Program-made: the position numbers and the translations under genes | Assembly (NCBI RefSeq): GCF_022230955.1 | Contig: NZ_JAKKFI010000098.1 | Coordinates: forward strand, 1-64,000 | Length of the DNA stretch: 64,000 nucleotides | DNA from: Micromonospora cabrerizensis | GTDB taxonomy: Bacteria > Actinomycetota > Actinomycetes > Mycobacteriales > Micromonosporaceae | Direction of reading: 5' to 3' | Shown here: one piece after another, positions 34,933-44,245 of the stretch | Layout: each line of letters starts with the position of its first letter | How positions within the stretch are numbered: the stretch's first letter is position 1 | Notes under the pieces: generated by a model | The model's database searches: none | Seen by the model: only the letters and a program-made list of their open reading frames with translations | Told to the model about the DNA's origin: nothing

Positions 34933-36111
34933 ATGACAGTCCCCGCGCCGCGGGCCCGTCGACGGCCGTCCACGCTGGGCCGACTGCTGCCGCTGCTGCT
35001 CGTCGGGGCACTACTGGCACCCGTGGGTGTGCTCGTCACGTCCGCCTGGCAGCAGACCAGCGACGACCGGGCCCTGGCCACCCGCGAACGACTCGGCGTG
35101 CAGTACCTCGGTGCCCTGGCCGGGGTCACCGACGCCCTCGTCGAGGCTCAGACCGCCGCGGTCAACGGTCGACCCGTTGCCCGGGAGGCGTTGGACCAGG
35201 CGGTCGAGAAGGCCGCCGCGGTGGACGCCCGGATCGGTGTCGAGTTGCTCAGCCAGGAACGCTGGGCCGGGGTACGCGCCAAGCTGGAGGCGCTGCGCGG
35301 TCGCAGCCCCGCCGACCCGGAGTCCGCCTACACCGCGTACAGCGAGGCGGCCGACCTGTTGCTGGCCCTGCACCGCAAGGTCCGGGAAAGCTCCGGGCTG
35401 GTACGCGACCCCGCCGCCGACTCCTTCTTCCTCCAGGACAGCGCCGGCCAGGAGTTGCCCGAGGCGGTGGTGGCCGCCGGCCGGCTCGCCGACCTGGGCA
35501 CGCTGATCGCCCGTCGGCCCGCCGCCGAGCGAACCCGTGGCCTGATGGAGCTGACCGGCCTGCGGGTGACCGCCCTGGCACCCGCCAACGACGTCGTCGA
35601 CAACCTGCGCTCCGCCGTGGACGGCTCGGAGAGCACCGACCTCGGCGCCAATGTGCTGACCCCGCTCGACACCTACCAGCGTTCGGTGGAGGCGCTCGCC
35701 GCGTTCTCCACCCCGGCCGCTGGCACCGGGGCCGTGGACGAGGCTCAGTTGGCTGCCGCCGGGCTCAACACGCACCGGGCTGCGCGCCAACTCCAGCCGG
35801 TCATCCTCGCCGAGCTGGACGCCCTGCTGGTGGAGCGCATCGACTCGCTCGACCGGGACCGCTGGTTGACCGTCGCGGCGGGGGTCGTCGCCGTGCTGTT
35901 GCTGGGCTGGCTCGCCGCGCTGCTGATCAGCGCGGGCCGCCGAGCCCGACGCCGGGCCGCCCTGGCCGCGACTCACACGGAAGCCCCCGACACTCCGTCC
36001 CGGGGCGATTCCTGGCAACCGGCCGCTCCCGATTCACGAGAGCTGCAACCGGCCGGCGCGCTCCAGGGCCCGGAGACCGCGCAGTGGGGGGCCTTCGATG
36101 CTGCTCGGTAG
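34933..36111 (+). CDS. Membrane sensor-like protein upstream of the conservon
   Basis: A 392-residue protein with an N-terminal transmembrane helix (LLPLLLVGALLAPVGVLVTS), a ~290-residue helical extracytoplasmic domain, a second helix (LTVAAGVVAVLLLGWLAALLI, about 318-338) and a hydrophilic tail. The outer domain resembles the nitrate/nitrite-sensing (NIT) four-helix type seen in the next gene, without any kinase. It overlaps the kinase gene by 14 nt, implying coupled translation and perhaps a co-receptor role. GGAGGAG lies 7 nt before the ATG. Family recognition is partial. Confidence 0.7.
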   Translation: MTVPAPRARRRPSTLGRLLPLLLVGALLAPVGVLVTSAWQQTSDDRALATRERLGVQYLGALAGVTDALVEAQTAAVNGRPVAREALDQAVEKAAAVDARIGVELLSQERWAGVRAKLEALRGRSPADPESAYTAYSEAADLLLALHRKVRESSGLVRDPAADSFFLQDSAGQELPEAVVAAGRLADLGTLIARRPAAERTRGLMELTGLRVTALAPANDVVDNLRSAVDGSESTDLGANVLTPLDTYQRSVEALAAFSTPAAGTGAVDEAQLAAAGLNTHRAARQLQPVILAELDALLVERIDSLDRDRWLTVAAGVVAVLLLGWLAALLISAGRRARRRAALAATHTEAPDTPSRGDSWQPAAPDSRELQPAGALQGPETAQWGAFDAAR

Positions 36112-38662
36112 GCTCCGCATCCGCGGCAAGCTCGCGCTGCTCGTGGTGATCCCGCTGCTCAGCATGGTCGGCCTGGCCGTGCCCGTGATGCTCGACCGGG
36201 TGGCCGCGGCTCAGCGGGCCGGCGACACCGCCGACCGGGTACGACTGGCCAGCCGGGTCGGCAGCCTGGTCCAGGACCTCCAGCAGGAACGCATCCTCTC
36301 GGTCGGTCTCCTGCTCGGCCGGGTCGAGCGGAGCGAGTTGATCCGCAAGTCCGCCGACGTGGACGACCGGGTCGCCGACCTGCGGGCCGACAGGAGCGAC
36401 GCGCTGACCGACCGCGTCGACCGCGCCCTGGACGGTGTGTCCGGCCTCAGCGACCTGCGGACGGCCGTGCTGGCCCGGGCCGCGAACCCGGGGCAGGTGA
36501 TGGAGGCGTTCGGTCCGGTCAACGTCGGCTTGATCGACTCGCTGCGGCTGGCGTTCGGTGTGGACACCGAGACGCAGGCCGGCCGTCAGGTGCTCGCCCT
36601 CGACGGGCTGCTCCGCGCCGACGAGGGCCTGGGCGCCTGCGCCACCCTGAGCGTGCTGGTCAAGGTCATCGGCAGCCCGGACACCAGCGCCGCGTACGTG
36701 GCGTGCATCGCCGCGCTCCAGGTCGACAGTCGGCGCTTCCGCGTCCTGATCACGCCCGAGCAGCTCGCGGTGGCCCAGCTCAACGACGCGGCGGTGGCCG
36801 CACGTACCAGCCCCGACTTCCTGGTCACCAGCGCCCGGGACCCGGCCGGCGCGGTCCGCGACGTGCCGATCGAGGCGCTCTTCCCGGCCGTCCGCACGAT
36901 GATCCGACTCGGCCAGTTCGTCGAGAAGAAACTGGTCGCCGACGTGCTCACCGAGGTGACCGCCGAGCAGCGGCGGGCGCTGACCGCCGCGTACCTGGTC
37001 GGTGCCGCGGCGGTGCTGATCCTGATGCTGGTGGTGATGCTCAGTGCGGCGGTCGCGCGGACGGTGGCCCGACCGCTGACCCGCCTCACCCGCTCCGCCG
37101 ACCGGGTCGCCCGAGTCGCCGAGGCCGAGCTGGTCCGGGTCAGCGACGACGAGACGGAGAGCCCCCAACCGGTCCGGTTGGAGCCGGTGGACATCCGGGC
37201 CAACGACGAGATCGGCGACCTGGCGCGAGCCTTCGACCGGGTGCAGAGCACCGCGGCGCTGCTGGTCGAGCGGCAGGTCGCCGGCCGACGCAACGTCGCG
37301 CAGATGTTCGGTCACGTCGGGCGGCGCACCCAGAACCTGGTGGGCCGGCAGATCGCCCTGATCGACCGGCTGGAGCAGCAGGAGGTCGACCCCGGTCGGC
37401 TGGAGCACCTGTACCGCCTCGACCACATCTCCAGCCGGCTGCGGCGCAACGCCGGCAGCCTGGTGGTGCTCTCCGGCGCGGCCGGGGCCGACGCGCACAC
37501 CGCGCCGGTGCCGCTGGCCGACGTGGTCCGGTTGGCGCTCGGCGAGATCGAGGACTACACCCGGGTGGAGGTACGGGTGCCGGCGGGCATCTCGGCCGCG
37601 CCCGCGGTGGTCGGTGACCTCATCCTGGCGCTGGCCGAGTTGATGGAGAACGCCACCGCCTTCTCCCCGCCGCACACCCGGGTCCTGGTGTCCGCCGAAA
37701 CGTCCGGCCTCGGCGCGCGGATCACCGTGGTGGACCACGGCATCGGCATGGGCGAGCAGCGGCTGGTCGAGGAGAACGCCCGACTCACCCGCCGGGAACG
37801 GCTCGACCTGGCACCGACCGAGGTGCTGGGCCTGTTCGTGGTGGGCCGGTTGGCCCGTCGCCACGGCTGGGAGGTGGGCCTGACCGCCACCGGCGGCGGT
37901 GGGGTGACCGCACACCTGGAGATCCCGTCGGCGTCTCTGGTGCTGCGCCGCGCCGACCGGGCCGGTGCCGCCGTGGCCCGGGCCGCCGTGCCGGAACGAG
38001 ACCGGCGTACGGCCAGCGCGGCGGTTGCCGCCCAGGACGCACGGGCCCTCGCGGCGGCCGTCGCCGCTCCGGCCCGCTTCGACTCGGACCTGCTCAGTCG
38101 AGCGACCCGCAGCCTGGAAGCCGGCCCGTCCTGGAACGCGTTCGGCCCCGGCCAGACCGAGCAGGCCCCTGCCCCGCCCCAGGCGCCCGAACCGTCGGGC
38201 ACGCCCGCCGGGCCGCGGGTCCGGCAGCGGGTGCCCGGGGCCAGCCTGCACGCCACCGCCGCGCCGACCCGGCCGGTGGACGCCACCGGCGCGGACCCCG
38301 CCGCCGCCCGCGCGCTGGTCGAGGCGTTCCAGGCCGGGGTACGCCGGGCCGAGTCGGCCGGTGTCAGGTCGACCCTGGTGGACCCGAGCGTCACCGTGGA
38401 CCTGCCGAGCACACCCGGCGGCGCCGGCCCGACGGTGACCGACAACGCCGACCCGTCGGACGGCCTGGCGGGTCGGCCCCGGCTGAGCCGACGGGTGCCG
38501 GGGGCGAACCTGACCGCCATTCCGGCCTGCCAGCCGCCCAGCACGCACCTCGGTGACCCGGCCGAGGTCCGAGATCAGATCAGCGAGTTCGAGGAGGGCG
38601 TCGCCCGCGCTCTCCGCGAGATCAGCCCAGACCACCGGAACGAAGAGGGATCATCACGGTGA
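36098..38662 (+). CDS. cvnA: Conservon sensor histidine kinase-like protein (CvnA), NIT domain
   Basis: An 854-residue protein. A transmembrane helix (LALLVVIPLLSMVGLAVPVM) is followed by a nitrate/nitrite-sensing-type domain with the QxERxxS signature (LQQERILSVGLL), then a second helix (~307-330), a HAMP-like linker (VARPLTRLTRSADRVA) and a kinase-like core. In place of a classic H-box there is HVGRRTQNLVGRQIALID; the ATP-binding domain has ELMENATAFSPP (N-box), VDHGIGMG (G1) and GLFVVGRLARRHG. The last ~190 residues are disordered, with repeated RVPGA(S/N)L motifs. This is the CvnA architecture. Confidence 0.88.
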   Translation: MLLGRLRIRGKLALLVVIPLLSMVGLAVPVMLDRVAAAQRAGDTADRVRLASRVGSLVQDLQQERILSVGLLLGRVERSELIRKSADVDDRVADLRADRSDALTDRVDRALDGVSGLSDLRTAVLARAANPGQVMEAFGPVNVGLIDSLRLAFGVDTETQAGRQVLALDGLLRADEGLGACATLSVLVKVIGSPDTSAAYVACIAALQVDSRRFRVLITPEQLAVAQLNDAAVAARTSPDFLVTSARDPAGAVRDVPIEALFPAVRTMIRLGQFVEKKLVADVLTEVTAEQRRALTAAYLVGAAAVLILMLVVMLSAAVARTVARPLTRLTRSADRVARVAEAELVRVSDDETESPQPVRLEPVDIRANDEIGDLARAFDRVQSTAALLVERQVAGRRNVAQMFGHVGRRTQNLVGRQIALIDRLEQQEVDPGRLEHLYRLDHISSRLRRNAGSLVVLSGAAGADAHTAPVPLADVVRLALGEIEDYTRVEVRVPAGISAAPAVVGDLILALAELMENATAFSPPHTRVLVSAETSGLGARITVVDHGIGMGEQRLVEENARLTRRERLDLAPTEVLGLFVVGRLARRHGWEVGLTATGGGGVTAHLEIPSASLVLRRADRAGAAVARAAVPERDRRTASAAVAAQDARALAAAVAAPARFDSDLLSRATRSLEAGPSWNAFGPGQTEQAPAPPQAPEPSGTPAGPRVRQRVPGASLHATAAPTRPVDATGADPAAARALVEAFQAGVRRAESAGVRSTLVDPSVTVDLPSTPGGAGPTVTDNADPSDGLAGRPRLSRRVPGANLTAIPACQPPSTHLGDPAEVRDQISEFEEGVARALREISPDHRNEEGSSR

Positions 38663-39132
38663 CCAGCCCCTTCCTGCACGACAACGTCGACCAGAACCCG
38701 ACCGGCGCCGTCGGGGACCTCAGCCCCGAGGCTCGTACGTTCAACTGGCTGCTGGATTCCTTCACCTCCAGCACCGCCGGGGTCCTGGAGGCGATCGCGG
38801 TCTCCTCGGACGGCCTGCTGATGGCCATGTCGTCGATCAAGGATCGGTCCAACGCGGAGCGGTTGGCAGCGGTGGTCTCCGGGATGACCAGCCTCGCCGG
38901 TGGGGCGGCCAGCTGGTACGCGCTCGGCGGCCTGAACCGGGTCATCGTCGACATGGCCGACGGCTACCTGCTGATCAGCGCGATCAGCAGCGGTTCCGTG
39001 CTCGGGGTCGTCGCGGACCGGTCGGCCAACCTGGGCACCGTCGCGTACGAGATGACGCTCTTCGCCGGGCGGGCCGGTGGCGCCCTGACCCCGCGCTTGA
39101 TCGTCGAGCTGAAGAACGCCGTCCAGCAGTGA
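38659..39132 (+). CDS. cvnB: Roadblock/LC7 domain protein (CvnB)
   Basis: A 157-residue roadblock/LC7 protein. The segment FNWLLDSFTSSTAGVLEAIAVSSDGLLMAMS carries the typical beta-hairpin start of the fold (quoted in part), followed by AERLAAVVSGMTSLAGGAA and GYLLISAISSGSVLGV. In conservons the roadblock protein binds and regulates the CvnD GTPase. GTG start at 38659 overlaps the kinase stop by 4 nt (GTGA). Confidence 0.92.
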   Translation: MTSPFLHDNVDQNPTGAVGDLSPEARTFNWLLDSFTSSTAGVLEAIAVSSDGLLMAMSSIKDRSNAERLAAVVSGMTSLAGGAASWYALGGLNRVIVDMADGYLLISAISSGSVLGVVADRSANLGTVAYEMTLFAGRAGGALTPRLIVELKNAVQQ

Positions 39133-39614
39133 CCCCCGAGGTCGCCGGCGAGGATCCGGACCCGGACCCCCGGGTTCGGATCCGCCCGTACCTGCGCACG
39201 CCGTCCCCGGCCGCGGAGAGCGCGGTGGCACCGGCGCTGCCCGAACCGGAGGAGGGTGGTGGTGCGCCGGCCGGTCCGCGTCCATTCGTGCTCACCTCCG
39301 GGCGGGTGGCGGGTGCCGACCCGGCGATCGGGCTGGAGACGCAGGTGACCATCCGCCCGGACAGCGGCTGGTGGAGCAGCCCTCCCGGGGTCCTGATGGC
39401 ACCGGAGATCCAGGCGATCATCGCGCTCTGCGCCGAGCCGATCTCGGTGGCCGAGATCTCGGCCCGGACCCGGCTGCACTTCGGCGTGACGCGGGTCCTG
39501 GTCGGCGACCTCCGGGCGGCCGGGCACCTGGACGTGCACGTCACCGACACCGACGACGCTCTCGACCCCAACCTCATCCTGCGAGTGATTGATGGACTCC
39601 GTGCGATCTCCTGA
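39129..39614 (+). CDS. cvnC: DUF742 domain protein (CvnC)
   Basis: A 161-residue DUF742 protein. The start motif VRIRPYLRT and PFVLTSGRV are diagnostic, followed by the winged-helix-like EIQAIIALCAEPISVAEISA, HFGVTRVLVGDLRAAGHL and the family-typical end (DPNLILRVIDGLRAI). The N-terminus carries an insertion of about 30 residues rich in P/A/E. GTG start at 39129 overlaps the cvnB stop (GTGA). CvnC is one of the cytoplasmic conservon components; its exact role is unclear. Confidence 0.9.
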   Translation: MTPEVAGEDPDPDPRVRIRPYLRTPSPAAESAVAPALPEPEEGGGAPAGPRPFVLTSGRVAGADPAIGLETQVTIRPDSGWWSSPPGVLMAPEIQAIIALCAEPISVAEISARTRLHFGVTRVLVGDLRAAGHLDVHVTDTDDALDPNLILRVIDGLRAIS

Positions 39615-40353
39615 ATGGCCGGTCGCCCCGCTCGGCGGGGTCGCCGCGAACAGCGCCGCCGCCCGGTACGGCACGACACCGGGCACCGGGCCGGTCGTCG
39701 GTCGGGCCGTACCGCCGTCGAGCGCACCGCCGCCGCCGTACCAGCCTCCGTCCGGTACGAGGGCGTCATCGCCACCGGTCGGAAGACCCGCCGCGCCGCC
39801 GATCCCGGTCAAGATCCTGGTTGCCGGCGGCTTCGGGGTGGGCAAGACCACCACCGTGGGTGCGATCTCCGAGATCGCGCCGCTGACCACCGAGGCGGAG
39901 ATGACCACCGCCGGGATCGGCGTGGACGACCCGGGTGCCCGGTCCTCCAAGACCACCACCACGGTGGCGATGGACTTCGGCTGCGTGACCATCGACCGCA
40001 GCCTCAAGCTCTACCTGTTCGGCACACCGGGGCAGTCCCGGTTCGGCTTCATGTGGGACGACCTCGCCCGGGGGGCGCTCGGCGCCCTGGTGGTGGTGGA
40101 CAGCGCCCGGCTGGACGACTGTTTCCCGGCGATCGACTTCTTCGAGCGGGCCGGGCTGCCGTTCGTGGTCGGGGTCAACGCCTTCGACGGGCGGCTGGCC
40201 CTGGAACTCGGCGAGATCCGTTGGGCGCTGGCCATCGGCGACCACGTTCCCCTGGTGCAGTTCGACGCCCGGGACCGGCTGTCGGTGCGGGACGCCCTGC
40301 TGGTCGTCCTGGACCGTGCGCTGGACCGGGCGACGCGGGACAGGAGGGCCTGA
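39592..40353 (+). CDS. cvnD: Conservon small GTPase (CvnD)
   Basis: A 253-residue Ras-like GTPase. After a ~70-residue P/A/G-rich extension come the P-loop GGFGVGKTT (about 83-91), the switch region with TTAGIGVDD, G3-like LFGTPGQSRFGFM, and VGVNAFDGR (G4 NxxD). The canonical G3 Asp is replaced by Gly-Thr-Pro-Gly-Gln as in other CvnD proteins. ATG at 39592 overlaps cvnC by 23 nt. The N-terminal extension is long compared with typical CvnD (about 200 residues). Confidence 0.9.
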   Translation: MDSVRSPEWPVAPLGGVAANSAAARYGTTPGTGPVVGRAVPPSSAPPPPYQPPSGTRASSPPVGRPAAPPIPVKILVAGGFGVGKTTTVGAISEIAPLTTEAEMTTAGIGVDDPGARSSKTTTTVAMDFGCVTIDRSLKLYLFGTPGQSRFGFMWDDLARGALGALVVVDSARLDDCFPAIDFFERAGLPFVVGVNAFDGRLALELGEIRWALAIGDHVPLVQFDARDRLSVRDALLVVLDRALDRATRDRRA

Positions 40354-40391
40354 GCTGACCGGCTCCGGCCGTGGCGGGAAGGAGTGCGAAG

Positions 40392-40907
40392 GTGCGGGGT
40401 GACCTGGACGAGACGCTGGCCCGACTGGCCCGGCGCGAGGATGCGCTACGCCGACGCGTCAACGACCGTGACGACAGCACACCGCCGCCGGCCCAGCCCG
40501 GGCCCGAGCGCGGCGACGCCCGCAACGCCGGGGCGGGCCGGCACGACCCCCGCCACGCGGGGGCGGATCCCGAGGGCGACGTGGCCGGCTGGGGCCCGGT
40601 CGAGGAGGTGGCCGAGGCGATACGGCAGGTCGTCGGCGCCCACCCGGGGTTGACGGTGACCGTGCACGTGGAGCACGCCGGGCGGACGTACCCGATGCGG
40701 GTCTCCTGGGACGGGCCGGACGTGACGGTCGGGCCGGTGCCCCCGGTGGCACCGGTGGCACCTCCGCCGACCTGGCCGTTGTCCGGCCGGACGGTGCCCG
40801 CCTGGGCGCCCGGCCCGAACGGGCTGACCCCGGACCCGGCGGCCCGGCTGGCCGAGCTGATCCGGCGGGACCCGTCGTTGTTGGACGAGCTGGATCCGCG
40901 GCGCTGA
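40392..40907 (+). CDS. Hypothetical protein downstream of the conservon (171 aa)
   Basis: A 171-residue protein with a charged N-terminal helix (LDETLARLARREDALRRRVND), a D/P/G-rich linker, a short beta-rich domain (LTVTVHVEHAGRTYPMRVSW) and a proline-rich end. GGAAGGAG (40377-40384) lies 7 nt before the GTG at 40392, which I prefer over GTG 40371. It begins 38 nt after cvnD on the same strand and is probably part of the operon. No family recognised. Confidence 0.65.
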   Translation: MRGDLDETLARLARREDALRRRVNDRDDSTPPPAQPGPERGDARNAGAGRHDPRHAGADPEGDVAGWGPVEEVAEAIRQVVGAHPGLTVTVHVEHAGRTYPMRVSWDGPDVTVGPVPPVAPVAPPPTWPLSGRTVPAWAPGPNGLTPDPAARLAELIRRDPSLLDELDPRR

Positions 40908-40943
40908 CCGGCGAGGCTGGCTGTCGGCGGCTACGGTCGGGCG

Positions 40944-43169
40944 GTGGCGCAACCCGACCTGACCTTGACGGCGAGCCTTCGACCGGCCGCGCTGGACGCC
41001 CGACGGGGCATCGTTCGGCTGCACCCGGAGGCGCTGACCGCGCTGGGGCTGCGCCCCGGCGACCCGGTCCGGCTTGTCGGCCGCCGGGAGACAGCCGGGA
41101 TCGTGGCGGCGGCTGCGCCGGGATCGAGCAGCGCCCTGCTGTACGCCGACGACCTGATCCTGGGCAACCTGGGCCTGCGCGACGGCGGTCAGGTGCTCCT
41201 CACCCCGGTGCCGCTGACCCCGGCGGCTCGGGTCGTCCTGGCCGGGCCGGTGGAGGTGGTCGCGGCGGTCAGCCCGGAGATGCTCCGGCTCGCCCTGCTC
41301 GGCAAGGTGCTCACCGCCGGCGACGACGTGTCCCTCTTGCCGCAGGACGTGCTGCCGGACGCGTCGGTGCGCAGCCTGGTCGAGGCGGCTCGACGCAGCC
41401 TGGCCAACACGGTCGGCTTCGCCTGGACCAGCACCCTGCTCACCGTGGTCTCCATCGAACCGTCGGCCGGCGCTCTGGTCACCATGAACACGGTGGTCGC
41501 CTGGGAGCATGGCGCGACCACCCACGGCGGGCCCACCCCGGTCGACAGCACGCCGGCCCGGCCGCGCGGAACCGGTGACGCGGCCCCGGCGGCCGACGCA
41601 CCCAACGACGCTCCGGACGTGGACGAGCTGCCCGGGCTACGGGCCCAGGCCGAGGAGCTGACCGAACTGCTCGACCTCGGCTTCCACCACCGGGAGGTGC
41701 TGGGCCGGCTGGGCACCACCATCTCGTTGGGCGTGCTGCTCGTCGGCCCGGCGGGCTCGGGGAAGTCGGCGCTGGTCCGGGCCGTTGCCGCCCGGGTCGG
41801 TGCCCGCGTCCACCCGCTCTGGGCACCCGAGGTGGCCGCGTTGACCAACCAGGCCGCCGCCGACCGGTTGCGCAGCGCGGCGACGACGGCCCGAACCGGC
41901 GGGCCGGCGGTCCTGCTGGTCAGCGACGTCGAGGCGCTCGCACCGGCGGAGAGCCCCGGCCCGGTGGCGACGGTGTTCCGCCAGGTGCTCACCGAGAGCA
42001 TTCGGGCCGGTGTCGCCGTCGTCTGCACCACCAGCCGGCCGGAGGCCGCCGATCCCGCACTGCGCGCGCCCGACCTGCTGTCGCTACGGATCAGCATCCC
42101 GCTCCCCGATCAGGCGCTGCGCCGCGAACAGCTCACCGCGCTGACCCGGCAGGTGCCGCTGGCCGATGACGTGCGGCTGGACGAGGTGGCCGGCCGTACC
42201 CCCGGGTTCGTCGCGGCCGACCTGGCCGCGCTGGTCCGGGAGGCCGGGGTACGCGCGGCGCTGCGCCAGAAGTCCGCCGAGACGCCGACGGTGGCGATGG
42301 CCGATTTCACCGCTGCCCTGGAGGTGGTCCGGCCGACCACGATGGCGGCCTCCACCCTGGATCTGGCCTCGGTGACCCTCGACGACGTGGGCGGTCTGGA
42401 CGAGGTCAAGCAGACCCTGACCGAGTCGGTGCTGTGGCCGCTGACCTACCCGGACACGTTCGCCCGGCTCGGGGTGCAGCCGCCGCGCGGCGTGCTGCTC
42501 TACGGGCCGCCGGGCTGCGGCAAGACCTACCTGGTCACCGCGCTGGCCGGGTCGGGGCGGGCCAACGTGCTGTCGGTCAAGGGGGCGGAACTGCTCTCCA
42601 AGTGGGTCGGTGAGAGCGAACGCGCGGTTCGCGAGCTGTTCCGTCGGGCCCGGGAAGCGGCCCCCACGCTGATCTTCCTGGACGAGGTGGACGCGCTGGC
42701 GCCGGTACGCGGCCAGGCCACCGACGGTGGCACCACGGACCGGGTGGTCGCCGCGCTGCTCACCGAACTGGACGGGGTGGAGACGCTGCGCAACGTGGTG
42801 GTGGTCGGCGCGACGAACCGGCCGGACCTGGTCGACCCGGCGCTGCTGCGGCCGGGCCGGTTGGGGCGGCTGGTCTACGTGCCACCGCCGGACGGGCCGG
42901 CCCGCTCGGAGATCCTGCGGGCCGCGTCCCGGCAGGTGCCGCTGGCCCCGGACGTCGACCTGTCCGCCCTGGGCGACGAGCTGACCGGCTTCTCCGCTGC
43001 GGACTGCGCGGCGCTGGTCCGGGAGGCGGCGCTCGCCGCGATGCGTGAGTCGCTCGCCGCCGCCACGGTCACCGCCGAGCACGTCGCGACCGCGCGAGCG
43101 CGGGTACGCCCGTCACTCGACCCGGCCCAGGTCGCCTGGTTGGCCGCGTACGCCGCCAACCGGGAGTGA
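40944..43169 (+). CDS. CDC48/VCP-like AAA+ ATPase with two AAA domains
   Basis: A 741-residue protein: an N-terminal double-psi-barrel-like domain (LRPAALDARRGIVRLHPEALTALGLRPGD in part), D1 AAA with Walker A GPAGSGKS (268-275), and D2 AAA with Walker A GPPGCGKT (521-528), Walker B LIFLDEVDAL (576-585), sensor 1 VVGATNRPD and arginine-finger region LLRPGRLGRLV. D1's Walker B reads LLVSDVEAL, with Ser-Asp where Asp-Glu is expected, so D1 probably binds but does not hydrolyse ATP. Such proteins unfold or remodel proteins. It starts with GTG at 40944, 36 nt after the previous gene. Confidence 0.9.
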   Translation: MAQPDLTLTASLRPAALDARRGIVRLHPEALTALGLRPGDPVRLVGRRETAGIVAAAAPGSSSALLYADDLILGNLGLRDGGQVLLTPVPLTPAARVVLAGPVEVVAAVSPEMLRLALLGKVLTAGDDVSLLPQDVLPDASVRSLVEAARRSLANTVGFAWTSTLLTVVSIEPSAGALVTMNTVVAWEHGATTHGGPTPVDSTPARPRGTGDAAPAADAPNDAPDVDELPGLRAQAEELTELLDLGFHHREVLGRLGTTISLGVLLVGPAGSGKSALVRAVAARVGARVHPLWAPEVAALTNQAAADRLRSAATTARTGGPAVLLVSDVEALAPAESPGPVATVFRQVLTESIRAGVAVVCTTSRPEAADPALRAPDLLSLRISIPLPDQALRREQLTALTRQVPLADDVRLDEVAGRTPGFVAADLAALVREAGVRAALRQKSAETPTVAMADFTAALEVVRPTTMAASTLDLASVTLDDVGGLDEVKQTLTESVLWPLTYPDTFARLGVQPPRGVLLYGPPGCGKTYLVTALAGSGRANVLSVKGAELLSKWVGESERAVRELFRRAREAAPTLIFLDEVDALAPVRGQATDGGTTDRVVAALLTELDGVETLRNVVVVGATNRPDLVDPALLRPGRLGRLVYVPPPDGPARSEILRAASRQVPLAPDVDLSALGDELTGFSAADCAALVREAALAAMRESLAAATVTAEHVATARARVRPSLDPAQVAWLAAYAANRE

Positions 43170-43262
43170 TCAGAGAAGGACAACCTTTCGTCGCACCCCG
43201 GGCGTTCCTACGACGTCACATTCCTCAGTGGAGTCGTCCACTGCGACGTCAGGCGGTGTTCC

Positions 43263-44195
43263 TTGCGCAAGCTGTCCTCTCTCCTCCTCGTCCCCCTCGT
43301 GGCGGCGGCGACCCTGGTCTCGGTCGGTGCGGCGGCGACCGCTCATCCGGCGAAGCCGTTCCCGGCCCGGATCGCCCTGCCGAACGGTTTCACCCCCGAA
43401 GGGTTGACGATCGGTCACGGGACGACCGTTTTCGTGGGATCTATTCTGGACGGAGCGGTGTGGCGGGGCGACTTACGCACCGGTCGCGGCTCGGTGCTGA
43501 TTCCCGGCATCCCGGGCACAGACAAGGCGGGCCTCAAGCTCGACCCGCAGGGCCGACTCTGGACCGCCGACTTCTCCGGAGGCGGCGCCAGCGTGTACGA
43601 CGCGGGCACCGGCGCCAAGCTGGCCCACTACCAGTTCACCGACGAGCCCGGCAGCTACGTCAACGACCTGGTGATCACCAACCGGGCGGTCTACTTCACC
43701 GACTCGGTACGGCAGGTCCTGTACGTCGTACCGCTGGGTCCGGGTGGTCGCCTGCCGGCCCCCACCGCGTTCCGGGTCCTCCAGCTCACCGGCCCGGCCG
43801 CGACGCCGGACGTCTATCACAACGGGATCGTGGCGCTGCCGGACGGGGATCTGCTGGTCGCGCAGATGCTCAGCGGCCAGCTCGTACGGGTCGACCCGCG
43901 TACCGGCGGCAGCCGCCTTGTCGACCTCGGCGGCTACTCGGTGGAACGGGCCGACGGGCTGGTGCTGCGGGGGCGCACCCTCTACGTGATCCGCAACCTG
44001 ACCAACGTCATCGCCGTGGTTCGGATGAACGCCGGGTACACCGGCGGGGTGGTCCAGCGGGAGATCACCGGCCCGCAACTGCGGTCGCCGGCTACCGGTG
44101 ATCTGCTCGGCTCAGCGTTGTACGTGGTCAACGGCCGGTTCGACGTGGAGTCGACGCCGAGCACCGACTACGACATCGTCCGCGTGCCAGCCTGA
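43263..44195 (+). CDS. Secreted beta-propeller protein (SMP-30/gluconolactonase-like)
   Basis: A 310-residue protein with a signal peptide (LSSLLLVPLVAAATLVSVGAAATA, cleavage near AHPA) and repeated blades such as DGAVWRGDLRTG, GRLWTADFSGGGASVYD, VYFTDSVRQVLYVVPLG, GDLLVAQMLSGQLVRVD. This fits the SMP-30/gluconolactonase type of six-bladed propeller; a catalytic metal site is not certain. Start codon is TTG at 43263, with AGGCGG upstream. It converges on the gas vesicle operon. Confidence 0.75.
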   Translation: MRKLSSLLLVPLVAAATLVSVGAAATAHPAKPFPARIALPNGFTPEGLTIGHGTTVFVGSILDGAVWRGDLRTGRGSVLIPGIPGTDKAGLKLDPQGRLWTADFSGGGASVYDAGTGAKLAHYQFTDEPGSYVNDLVITNRAVYFTDSVRQVLYVVPLGPGGRLPAPTAFRVLQLTGPAATPDVYHNGIVALPDGDLLVAQMLSGQLVRVDPRTGGSRLVDLGGYSVERADGLVLRGRTLYVIRNLTNVIAVVRMNAGYTGGVVQREITGPQLRSPATGDLLGSALYVVNGRFDVESTPSTDYDIVRVPA

Positions 44196-44205
44196 TCCAG
44201 ACGGT

Positions 44206-44233
44206 CGGCGGTGGCCCACTGCGGTCACCGCCG
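44206..44233. terminator. Hairpin between the propeller gene and gvpK
   Basis: CGGCGGTG (44206-44213) pairs with CACCGCCG (44226-44233) around a 12-nt loop, in the 50-base gap between two convergent genes. No T-tract. Modest as a terminator but well placed. Confidence 0.45.
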
Positions 44234-44245
44234 GCCGGCTCGGGG

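Noticed and set aside
35927..38635. A 902-codon open frame opposite cvnA
   Set aside because: Complement of the kinase gene in a stop-poor frame, with repetitive R/G/H/V composition and no ribosome binding site.
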